A stretch of 37,973 nt of DNA. Origin: Steroidobacteraceae bacterium (GTDB lineage Bacteria > Pseudomonadota > Gammaproteobacteria > Steroidobacterales > Steroidobacteraceae). Made by a program: the position numbers and the translations under genes. The stretch lies in assembly GCA_022865595.1 (NCBI GenBank), contig JALHTE010000287.1, forward strand, positions 1 to 37,973, read 5' to 3'. The notes below the pieces were generated by a model. It was not told the origin of the DNA, did not search any database, and saw nothing but the letters and a program-made list of their open reading frames with translations. Shown here in pieces: positions 26,887 to 34,754 of this stretch (positions are counted from its first letter, which is position 1; every line of letters starts with the position of its first letter).

Positions 26887-28185
26887 ATGAGCGGCCGCTC
26901 AGTCCAACGTGGTGCATCCACTCCGCCGTCATGGCTCGATGCCATGAAGGTCGGTCGCTGGTATCGCCTGTCGGGTGATCGACCGGACCTGGGGCTGCCC
27001 GCCACGAGCGTTGGTACACGCTACCTGCGCGATGGCGATCCCGCCTGCGATCCAGTCCTGAATCCTGCTCGGCGACCATACGAGGCCCTGCGGCGGCTGG
27101 CCGGACGCGCCCCTCTTGCGCCGTGGAGCGGCCGGGTCGGCTTCTCGGCGATTACGGAGGCATGGAACGGTGCTGTACTCGCAACGCGGTTTGGCGACTC
27201 CGGCTCGCTGATTATCTTCGGCGGAGGCCATAACAACTATTTCGGCTCTGATGTTCATGCTTTTGATCTCGCCACGCGGGAGTGGAGGCGAATCTCGGAC
27301 GGGTTCGTCCAGGGCAGTCCGGAGCAATACGGAGAGGGAGCGTCCTATCCGAACGCAGAGTATCCGGACGGTTCCCCGCTGCCCCCCCATACCTACGGCT
27401 ACGTGCAGTACGACGCGGTCGGCAACGACTACCTGATCTTGAAGGGCAACAGCGAGCTCGGTCCCAACGTCAAAGCAGTTGCCACACCACACATGTTCAA
27501 TCTCGACTGCCGCCAATGGCGGCGCGGTGCGGTCAACGACTCGGCCATTCTCAATTCGGGAGGATTCACGGCCTGGGACGCATCCCGGCGCGTGCTGTGG
27601 GGTCATTCCGGTGACGATGGAGGAGGTAACGCCTTCATCGGTTTTTGCCCGGACGGCGCGAATGCGGATGGCACGTTTGGCTGTTGGGGCCCGCTGCATT
27701 CAAACAAGTTCCCGGGCAATGCCAATCACAACGCGATGCAGATCGATCCCACGCGGGACATCATCGTGGTGCCGGTCCATGTGCGCGACGCCCTGTTCGG
27801 GATCAATCCCGCGGACCCCGACGCACCCGCGGTGGCCTTGAATGTGAGTGGCTCGCGGCCGCGCATCGCCGAATATGCTGCACTTGCATATGCACCGAAC
27901 CTCGACCGGCTGATCTACTACTCCGCCCGGGACGGGGCCGCGCTCCACGCCATCGCTGCGCCAAAGGGGAGGGGCTGGTCGGCCCTGACGACTGGTGAAT
28001 GGGGCTGGGAACGATGCGCGGGCGATGGATTGGACCCGATCGCAGATGCGAAGGCGAGTTCTCGCTACGCAACGAACTGGCGGCACACGTTCGGGCGGTT
28101 CCGCGTCGCAAGTTGGGGTTCGATCGACGTGGCACTACTGATCAGGCATGTCGATACCCCGGTCTATGCCCGGCGGCTAATTTGA
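26887..28185 (+). CDS. Kelch/beta-propeller (galactose-oxidase-like) repeat protein
   Basis: AWNGAVLATRFGDSGSLIIFGGGHNNYFGSDVHAFDLATREWRR and further blade-like segments. The track ORF start (26686) lies inside tRNA-Cys, so a downstream start is used. Confidence 0.7.
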   Translation: MSGRSVQRGASTPPSWLDAMKVGRWYRLSGDRPDLGLPATSVGTRYLRDGDPACDPVLNPARRPYEALRRLAGRAPLAPWSGRVGFSAITEAWNGAVLATRFGDSGSLIIFGGGHNNYFGSDVHAFDLATREWRRISDGFVQGSPEQYGEGASYPNAEYPDGSPLPPHTYGYVQYDAVGNDYLILKGNSELGPNVKAVATPHMFNLDCRQWRRGAVNDSAILNSGGFTAWDASRRVLWGHSGDDGGGNAFIGFCPDGANADGTFGCWGPLHSNKFPGNANHNAMQIDPTRDIIVVPVHVRDALFGINPADPDAPAVALNVSGSRPRIAEYAALAYAPNLDRLIYYSARDGAALHAIAAPKGRGWSALTTGEWGWERCAGDGLDPIADAKASSRYATNWRHTFGRFRVASWGSIDVALLIRHVDTPVYARRLI

Positions 28186-28325
28186 AACCCGCACGTCAGC
28201 TCGGAGCGAGCGTCGGGTAGCCCCAGAGACTCATGCCTCGATGGATGGCCCGATTTGGCCTACCCATCTGACACGGACGACTCGCTGGACGCTCGATTGG
28301 TCCACCAGCGATGACGCTTCAGACC

Positions 28326-28763
28326 CTACTGAATTCTCTTCGAGACGGGTCCCGCCTGACGGCTCTCCACGCCAGTATTGGTATACGTTGCGACGGTGAA
28401 ATACCACGTGCCAGCCGATAAATTCTCAATATGCATGGTCGTTGAACCTGGCGACGCGACATCCAAAGTCTTCGTTAACCCACCCGCCGACTGCCCGTAG
28501 CGAATCGTATAGCCCGCAATATTGGTCAGGGGCGAGCCGTCCTCGTTCTGGGTCGGGGCTGTCCAGGTCAGGTCCGCGAAACCGATGACGGAGACTGGTG
28601 TCGCGGCGGAGGGCCTCACCGGATCTGGGTACTGGGACGGAGTCGCGGTCGAAAGCAACCCGCCTGTGGAATCGCCAGACCAGTTACCGCATCCGGCCAG
28701 CGTTGCGATCAGCGCGCATACGAAAGCTCTGCTTGTCTTTCTCCCGAAAATTGTGCGCAACAT
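28326..28763 (-). CDS. Small lipoprotein with one fibronectin type III-like domain
   Basis: Lipobox ATLAGC in MLRTIFGRKTSRAFVCALIATLAGCGNWSGD; FnIII-like DLTWTAPTQNEDGSPLTNIAGYTIRYG...AGTWYFTVATYTNTGVES; upstream AGGAGGAA. Confidence 0.82.
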   Translation of the reverse strand: MLRTIFGRKTSRAFVCALIATLAGCGNWSGDSTGGLLSTATPSQYPDPVRPSAATPVSVIGFADLTWTAPTQNEDGSPLTNIAGYTIRYGQSAGGLTKTLDVASPGSTTMHIENLSAGTWYFTVATYTNTGVESRQAGPVSKRIQ

Positions 28764-28867
28764 TTCCTCCTACGGTCGTCATGTCCGTCGTCAATCGGAT
28801 TCCGCGTCCGGATTTCGAGGGACGTCGAGGATTGCAGCCGGCGCGTGGGGGCTCTCGGAGGAGATCA

Positions 28868-28968
28868 GGCGCAGATCCGGCAACCCCGCTATCCATGGCT
28901 CGAGAGTGGCCAGGACCGGAAGCTTTGCGTCCCCGCCTTTCGGCGGGTATGCCATTTACGGACGCGCC
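28868..28968 (-). ncRNA. Cyclic di-GMP-I (GEMM-I) type riboswitch upstream of the FnIII lipoprotein gene
   Basis: Minus-strand RNA: GGCGCGUCCGUAAAUGGCAUACCCGCCGAAAGGCGGGGACGCAAAGCUUCCGGUCCUGGCCACUCUCGAGCCAUGGAUAGCGGGGUUGCCGGAUCUGCGCC. Stem CCCGCC-GAAA-GGCGGG, GGGACGCAAAGC core, UAGCGGGGUUGCCG end and closing GGCGC/GCGCC all fit the GEMM-I layout. Confidence 0.85.
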
Positions 28969-29196
28969 AAGACATTTGACATATTCTCAGCGCGCAACGA
29001 CCACAGACCGGCCCGGCACAGAAAAGTTCACGCCGGTTGGAAAGGTTTGTGGTCCGGGGAGGGCGGGCCGCGTCCCTGTCGTCCGGGGACGTCCGACAGC
29101 GGCGCGATTAACGTGGGCTGGCTTTGGGGGTATGTCGCGGGAGCCACACGCGGCGACCCGCGCGGAATCAGGTGCTTAGCCCGCTTTTGGGGGCGT

Positions 29197-29210
29197 GACC
29201 CTAGCCTCCA
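29197..29210 (+). repeat. Direct repeat copy 2 of tRNA-Cys 3' end, putative att core
   Basis: gaccctagcctcca, exact 14-bp match to 26740-26753 ending at the encoded CCA. Confidence 0.75.
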
Positions 29211-29243
29211 CACCCAGCTGGCCGACATCCCTGCAGCTGGGTG
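29211..29243. repeat. Perfect 10-bp inverted repeat directly after repeat copy 2
   Basis: CACCCAGCTG-gccgacatccctg-CAGCTGGGTG. Confidence 0.75.
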
Positions 29244-29275
29244 CTGTGGCAGTGATCTCGTATTCCTAGCCATCC

Positions 29276-29294
29276 TGGCCCATCAGCTGGGCCA
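29276..29294. repeat. 7-bp hairpin downstream of the DUF2165 gene
   Basis: TGGCCCA-tcagc-TGGGCCA; no T-run. Confidence 0.5.
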
Positions 29295-29313
29295 CTTCGC
29301 TCCGGCCAGTCAG

Positions 29314-29799
29314 CTAGTCCTCCAGGCACCCTACGTAGAGAGCGATCAGGGTGACCATTGCGCCGTAGCGAAACGCGCTCTGCAGGGACAGGTCTCGCAG
29401 TACATCTGAGCGCCACATCTCGAACCATGTTTCGCCGATAACGATAAAGCCGCCGAAAAGCAGCAGCATGGCAACGCCACAACCTGCCAGCGCGGGTCTC
29501 TTCGCCACGGCAAACACTGCCGCATCGCCGGCCCGCGTTCGCCACATCTGCACAGCGCCGACAGAGCACAGGATGCCTGCGGCCAGCTTCGTCAGCATGA
29601 TCATCAGCGCTCCCATCCATATGACGACCGGACTGGAGGTTGACCTCCAGCTTTCAGCCCCGCCTTCAAAAGTGGACATCGAAGCCGCTGCGCCCACCGC
29701 GCCCATGGTTCCGTCCCAATCCGTGGCGTTTCCGAATGCGCCCAGCAGGCTCCATAAGGCCACAGATACGATCAGCAGGATTTTCGTCATTCTCAACAC
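29314..29799 (-). CDS. DUF2165 family small integral membrane protein
   Basis: MTKILLIVSVALWSLLGAFGNATDWDGTMGAVGAAASMSTFEGGAESWRSTSSPVVIWMGA..., several TM helices. Confidence 0.83.
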   Translation of the reverse strand: MLRMTKILLIVSVALWSLLGAFGNATDWDGTMGAVGAAASMSTFEGGAESWRSTSSPVVIWMGALMIMLTKLAAGILCSVGAVQMWRTRAGDAAVFAVAKRPALAGCGVAMLLLFGGFIVIGETWFEMWRSDVLRDLSLQSAFRYGAMVTLIALYVGCLED

Positions 29800-29877
29800 G
29801 GTTCTGTTCTCCCTGATGCCTCGACAGCACCACGCCGTTTATACAATATCCAGGAATGATCGGCAGCTGATCCGCTG

Positions 29878-30957
29878 CTATTCGCACTTCGCGCGCCATC
29901 GCCTCGGGCTCATGCCCGTCCACAAACGGAACGCGCGCGAAAATACAGCGGCGTCGGCGTAGCGTAGAGCCTCGGCGACCTGTGAGATCTTCAGTTGGGT
30001 ATCGCGCAACAGGTGAAACGCAAGCTCGCGTCGCACGTCGTTGGTGAGGCTACGCACCGTCGCGTCTTCCTCTGCAAGGCGACGGCGCAATGTGCGCGGG
30101 GCTACATTGAAGAGTCGTGCCAGCTTCGGCGTGGAGCCGGAGCTCGAAAAGAGCATTGCACGGATCGCACGGTGAACCTGCCGAGAGAACGGCACCGGGT
30201 CGGACGCCTCTTTGGACTGAATGGCCCGAGCTGCCGCGTTGAACGCATTGCTGCTGGCTCCTGAGATGGGCTGGTCGAGCCAGCGCGAATCGAAGATGAT
30301 CGCCGAGAGGTCCGCGTCGAACTCGAGGTTCTCGCCGAACACGGCCCGGTACGGCTTCAGCTCCGTCGGCCGCGCCCGCGAAAGCCGCACCAGTAGCGGC
30401 CGCCAGGACGGTCCGCAGAGTTCGCGCAGCAACAGGTACTGCATCGTGAGGCCGCCGTCCTGGATGTATTCCGCCCCTGGGATGACGCCGGCGAACAGCG
30501 CGTAACCCAGTGCGGTGCGCCCGTCGCCGACGTCAAGCATGAACGACATGGCGCCCTGGTCGGTGACCTGCAGGTGAGCCGTGCCGAGTGCCAGTGCCTC
30601 GCGCACTGACGTGCAGTTCTTCATGAGGCCGCCCAGTTCGCCCAGCGAGGTCGCGTCGAAGCGCCGGCCGACCAGCAGTCCGAAATGTGGGCAGTCCGTG
30701 TGGCTGGCGCAGCCTTCAAGCAGCCTGCCGAGCACGTCGCTGGGCAGGCGCGCTTCTGGATCGTCGAAGACGTCGGGGGCTGCGCCGGCAGTCGCCAGCA
30801 GTTCAGGAAAATCGAGGCCAAATTCCCGGGCCAGTGTCCGGATCTGCAGCACTGTACCGACACGGATATCGCCGGGAAAAGTCGATGCGGGGTCCCACGG
30901 CCTTGATGGACGCCTGGATCTCTTGCCGCGAGAGGCCGCCTGGTTCGTTGTCGCCAT
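29878..30957 (-). CDS. AraC family transcriptional regulator (arabinose-binding-like N-terminal domain)
   Basis: C-terminal HTH: LARLFNVAPRTLRRRLAEEDATVRSLTNDVRRELAFHLLRDTQLKISQVAEALRYADAAVFSRAFRLWTGMSPRRWRA. Start proposed at MATTNQAASRG. Confidence 0.9.
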   Translation of the reverse strand: MATTNQAASRGKRSRRPSRPWDPASTFPGDIRVGTVLQIRTLAREFGLDFPELLATAGAAPDVFDDPEARLPSDVLGRLLEGCASHTDCPHFGLLVGRRFDATSLGELGGLMKNCTSVREALALGTAHLQVTDQGAMSFMLDVGDGRTALGYALFAGVIPGAEYIQDGGLTMQYLLLRELCGPSWRPLLVRLSRARPTELKPYRAVFGENLEFDADLSAIIFDSRWLDQPISGASSNAFNAAARAIQSKEASDPVPFSRQVHRAIRAMLFSSSGSTPKLARLFNVAPRTLRRRLAEEDATVRSLTNDVRRELAFHLLRDTQLKISQVAEALRYADAAVFSRAFRLWTGMSPRRWRAKCE

Positions 30958-31195
30958 CGATCTGACCCGTTTGGCCTTAATTGCAAAGTATACCTGCAGC
31001 AACTTTAATAACCTGCGCTCCGGCGCACGAGGATTTTCTGAATTCCCGGCGGTTCGCCAGCGTGGGACACAGGCAGTACCATCGCGTACCGTCCTCGCGG
31101 GCGACGGTTGGTTGCTGCCGACCATGCCGGATTGCGGCACACCTGGCTCTCGAATAATTGATCATCAACCAACTGATCATCCACGGAGATGACCC

Positions 31196-31495
31196 ATGCT
31201 CAAGCGTTCCCTTCCAGTGTTGATGCTGCCGGCGCTTTGCCTCGGTGGCGTTGCCCAGGCCCAGGAGTTCCCGATCCTGGACGAGATCGCCCAGAAGGTG
31301 ATCGCGAAATACCAGAATGCTACTTGCGAGCAGCTGTGGGAGGAAAAGGCCCAGGGCCAGGGCAAGCCGAAGTCAGCCAAGGAGCAGCGGGTCGTCGAGG
31401 TTCTGAAAAGCGATCCGAAGATGCAGCAGGCATTCTTCAGCCAGGTCGCCACGCCCATCGTCACGAAGATGTTCCAGTGCGGGATGATCCCATGA
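31196..31495 (+). CDS. Small secreted protein of unknown function (99 aa)
   Basis: Signal peptide MLKRSLPVLMLPALCLGGVAQAQ; two Cys (ATCEQLW, MFQCGMIP); ATGA overlap with next gene. Confidence 0.8.
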   Translation: MLKRSLPVLMLPALCLGGVAQAQEFPILDEIAQKVIAKYQNATCEQLWEEKAQGQGKPKSAKEQRVVEVLKSDPKMQQAFFSQVATPIVTKMFQCGMIP

Positions 31496-32337
31496 TGCCG
31501 TCGAACGCGCGTACAGGCCGTGGAGCGGCAGTGCTCGCTTCGGCGGCGCTCGTCCTGCTGCTGCCTGCTCCGGGCGGCAGCAGCATCGCACTGGCGGCCG
31601 CTGCAGCGGCGCCAGCGATTGCCCCGCCTGCGATTGAACTTGAGCCCAGGGCCCTCGGCATCCTGAAGGGAGCCTGCGACACGCTGGCCGCGGCAAAGAC
31701 GGTCTCCTTCAAGGCAGTCGTAGCAGAGGAAAGCCCAAGCCGGCTGGGCCCGCCGCTGCTGTATTCGAGTCGCTATCAGGTCGTGCTGCAACGTCCCGAC
31801 AAGCTGCGCATCCTGAGCCCGGGTGATGGGCCGGCGACGGAGTTCTACTACGACGGCAAGTCGATGGCAGCGTTTGCGCCGAAGGAAAACTACATCGCGC
31901 GGGCCGACGCTCCGCCGACGATCGACGCGGCGCTGGACCAGGCATTCACCAGGGCGCAGATCTATTACCCGTTCATGGACCTGCTCGACGCGGATCCATA
32001 CAAGAACGTGCTGGCGGGCCTGCGCGTGGCGTTCTACATCGGCGAGTCGGAGTCCGTGGGCGGTGTGAAGACCTACATGGTCGCGTACGCGAACGACCAC
32101 GCCTTCGTGCAGGCCTGGATTGGCGTCGATGACAAGCTGCCGAGGCGGATGCGAGCGATCTATCGCAAGGACCCGGCCATGCTGCGCCACGACATGGACA
32201 TTAACGACTGGAAGCTCGGCGCGCCGCTCGCGGCCGGGACGTTTGCGGTGCCAGAGGCTGCGAAGAAGGCGCTGCCGATTCCATTTGACCGACCTGACGA
32301 CGGTGCGGCGGTGGCCGAGCCGGCGCCGAAGCCGTGA
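31492..32337 (+). CDS. DUF2092-like periplasmic protein
   Basis: Start MMPSNARTGRGAAVLASAALVLLLPAPGGSSIALA; LYSSRYQVVLQRPDKLRILSPGDGPATEFYYDGKSMAAFAPKENYIA. Confidence 0.77.
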   Translation: MMPSNARTGRGAAVLASAALVLLLPAPGGSSIALAAAAAAPAIAPPAIELEPRALGILKGACDTLAAAKTVSFKAVVAEESPSRLGPPLLYSSRYQVVLQRPDKLRILSPGDGPATEFYYDGKSMAAFAPKENYIARADAPPTIDAALDQAFTRAQIYYPFMDLLDADPYKNVLAGLRVAFYIGESESVGGVKTYMVAYANDHAFVQAWIGVDDKLPRRMRAIYRKDPAMLRHDMDINDWKLGAPLAAGTFAVPEAAKKALPIPFDRPDDGAAVAEPAPKP

Positions 32338-33014
32338 GCTGGGAGATGACCATGAAGAACATCGTGATAACGGTCGGTGCGGTGCTGGCAATCGGCCTGG
32401 CACCGCAGTTCGCCGGGGCCTATACGCACCGGAATCGCGCAGGCGGCAGCACCGAGCATGCCTACGGGCAGGGCACTGAGCATACGAACGCATACGGCGG
32501 GAGCACGGAGCATGCCTACGGAGGCGGAACCGAGCACACCAACATGTACGGCGGGTCCACCGAAGGCAAGTACGGCGACGGCGCCGAGCACACGAACGTG
32601 TACGGTGGTACGACGTCGGCTCGGTACGGATCGGGCGCGTATCACTCCACTCCCTACGGTGCGACGGTGTACGCACCTCCGCCGCCCGGCGCATACGCAT
32701 ATCACCCGCCCGCCACGGTCAATTACTACGGCGCCGGTTGCTACAACTGCGGTGGCTACAGCACGGCGGGCGCCGTCGCAGCCGGCGTGGTCGTGGGCGC
32801 CGCTGTGGGTGCGGCTGCGGCCGAGTCCGCAAGCACGACGACGACTACCACCACTACCACGACCTACGTCGTCGGGGACGTGTATCCGACGCTTCCGAGC
32901 GGATGCGCAATGCCCAAGGTTGACGGCACGACGTACTACCTCTGCGGCAACACCTGGTTCCAGCCGAGCTACGGCGCGAACGGCGTGTACTACAAGGTTG
33001 TAACGGCCCCCTGA
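32334..33014 (+). CDS. Secreted Gly/Tyr/Thr-rich tandem-repeat protein
   Basis: Signal MKNIVITVGAVLAIGLAPQFAGA; four 18-aa repeats; C-terminal YPTLPSGCAMPKVDGTTYYLCGNTWFQPSYGANGVYYKVV. Start may be 32346 or 32352. Confidence 0.75.
   Translation: MSWEMTMKNIVITVGAVLAIGLAPQFAGAYTHRNRAGGSTEHAYGQGTEHTNAYGGSTEHAYGGGTEHTNMYGGSTEGKYGDGAEHTNVYGGTTSARYGSGAYHSTPYGATVYAPPPPGAYAYHPPATVNYYGAGCYNCGGYSTAGAVAAGVVVGAAVGAAAAESASTTTTTTTTTTYVVGDVYPTLPSGCAMPKVDGTTYYLCGNTWFQPSYGANGVYYKVVTAP
32442..32657 (+). repeat. Four 54-bp (18-aa) coding tandem repeats
   Basis: GGSTEHAYGQGTEHTNAY / GGSTEHAYGGGTEHTNMY / GGSTEGKYGDGAEHTNVY / GGTTSARYGSGAYHSTPY. Confidence 0.9.
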
Positions 33015-33029
33015 GCCGGCGGCGAGCCG

Positions 33030-33266
33030 ATGCGCCGCATCGAGGCCAACGGCCTGATCCTGCCGCGGCGCTGGCCGTCGATCAGCGTGCCGACGCTGGG
33101 GGTATGGAGCGACGGCGACCTGTTTCTCGCAGAGTCGCAGATGATCGAATCGCAGAACTACGTCGATGGACCCTGGCGTTACGAGCGGGTTGACGGTGCG
33201 AACCACTGGCTGCAGTTGACCGCGCCCGAGCGTGTGAACGCGCTGCTGCTCGACTATCTGCACTGA
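33030..33266 (+). pseudogene. C-terminal remnant of an alpha/beta hydrolase
   Basis: PSISVPTLGVWSDGDLFLAESQM...YERVDGANHWLQLTAPERVNALLLDYLH: acid and His region only; nucleophile-elbow half absent. Confidence 0.6.
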
Positions 33267-33456
33267 TGCGCGCTACCCGCGCAGCGAGAGACGTTTGCTT
33301 TTAAGCTGTGGCTGGTTCAGCGAGCACTCGATATGATCGCGGCGTTGCCGGCAGCCGACGCTGCGCGGGCGCGGCAGTGGCTCGCCGACTGCGGGGGGGC
33401 ACGCCTGTTGCAACTCGACATTCCTCGTGTCGAGGTCTCTGGCCTGACACCCCGAT

Positions 33457-34116
33457 TTGCGTGAGGGATCCTTGGACCTGACAGCCTGTCCGGACTGCGA
33501 CCTGCTGCAGACGCTGCCCGAACTGGAACCCGGCAGCCGGGCGTGTTGCGCGCGCTGCGGGCACGTCCTGGTGGTGAGGGCTGAGGATCCCATCACGCGT
33601 CCGCTTGCGCTCTCCGTCGCGGCCGCAATCCTGCTCGTCATCGCCAACACCATGCCGATGATGAGCATGTCGGTGATTGGCCGGCATGCGAGCACGACGA
33701 TACTCGGCGGCTGCCTGAAGATGTGGCAAACGGGCCAGCCGATCACCGCGGTGCTGGTGGCATTCTGCGCACTGGTTGCCCCGGCATTGTTCGTGCTGTT
33801 CCTGCTGGCCGTGCTGCTGGCCGCGCGCCGTCCGCCCGCTCCGCCATGGGTGGGCGAGTTGCTGCGTTGGTCTGAATTCCTGCAGCCATGGGCAATGGTC
33901 GAGGTGATGATGCTCGGCGTGCTGGTTGCGCTGGTAAAGATTGCCGAGCTCGCGACGGTCGAGCCTGGGCTCGGGATGTTCGCGATCTTCGGCCTGATGA
34001 TTCTCTTTCCTGCGATAGCGACAGGTTTCGATGAGGATGCAATCTGGCGGCGGGTCACCTGGGCGGACGGAGAGTTGCCGCACACATCGTCGAGTCCACC
34101 GTTGGCCACGCCATGA
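33457..34116 (+). CDS. pqiA: Paraquat-inducible protein A (N-terminal-half homologue)
   Basis: CPDCDLLQTLPELEPGSRACCARCGHVL zinc-ribbon-like motif; PqiA TM segments. TTG start. Confidence 0.88.
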   Translation: MREGSLDLTACPDCDLLQTLPELEPGSRACCARCGHVLVVRAEDPITRPLALSVAAAILLVIANTMPMMSMSVIGRHASTTILGGCLKMWQTGQPITAVLVAFCALVAPALFVLFLLAVLLAARRPPAPPWVGELLRWSEFLQPWAMVEVMMLGVLVALVKIAELATVEPGLGMFAIFGLMILFPAIATGFDEDAIWRRVTWADGELPHTSSSPPLATP

Positions 34117-34754
34117 GCCGGAAACTGTTTTCTGCTGCGCACGCCGGGCTCGTGTGCTGTGAAACCTGCAGCCTGGTGGCGAAGCCCGTGAATCGCCAGG
34201 AGCCAGGGCATTGCCCACGTTGCGGATCTGAGCTGGAATGGCGCCGCAAGGCGTCGATAGAGACGACCTGGGCGCTGCTGGTCGCGGCCGCCGTCTGTTT
34301 TCTCCCGGCCAACCTTTTGCCGGTGATGGAGACCACGACCATGGGCTCGACCGAACCCGACACGATCATGGGCGGCGTCGTGCTGCTCTATCAGACGGGT
34401 TCGTGGCCACTTGCGCTGATCGTACTGGTTGCGAGCTTCATGGTCCCGCTCGGGAAGCTGATTGCGCTTACCTACCTGCTGGTCTCGGTGCAGCGTGGAT
34501 CCTCAGCGAGCAACCAGGAGCGGACGCGCCTGTACAGGATGGTCGAGATCATCGGCCGCTGGTCGATGCTCGATGTGTTCGTGGACACATTTACGGTCGC
34601 CCTGGTGCAGCTCGATCCTCTCATGTCGATCGTGCCGGGGCCGGGCGTGTTGTTCTTTGCGGCCGTGGTCGTGCTTACCATGATCGCTGCTGAAACTTTC
34701 GATCCGCGCCTCATCTGGGATGGCGGCGCACGACAGGAGACCCGCCATGGCTGA
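34113..34754 (+). CDS. pqiA: Paraquat-inducible protein A (second-half homologue)
   Basis: CCETCSLVAKPVNRQEPGHCPRCGSELEWRRKASIETTWALLVAAAVCFLPANLLPVM; ATGA overlap with upstream gene. Confidence 0.9.
   Translation: MSRKLFSAAHAGLVCCETCSLVAKPVNRQEPGHCPRCGSELEWRRKASIETTWALLVAAAVCFLPANLLPVMETTTMGSTEPDTIMGGVVLLYQTGSWPLALIVLVASFMVPLGKLIALTYLLVSVQRGSSASNQERTRLYRMVEIIGRWSMLDVFVDTFTVALVQLDPLMSIVPGPGVLFFAAVVVLTMIAAETFDPRLIWDGGARQETRHG

Noticed and set aside
28522-29409. 295-aa plus-strand ORF
   Set aside because: Crosses the lipoprotein gene and riboswitch antisense; low-complexity translation without domain features.
33334-33465. Possible 43-aa ORF MIAALPAADAARARQWLADCGGARLLQLDIPRVEVSGLTPRFA before pqiA
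   Set aside because: Too short and no recognised similarity; cannot be separated from chance in GC-rich sequence.
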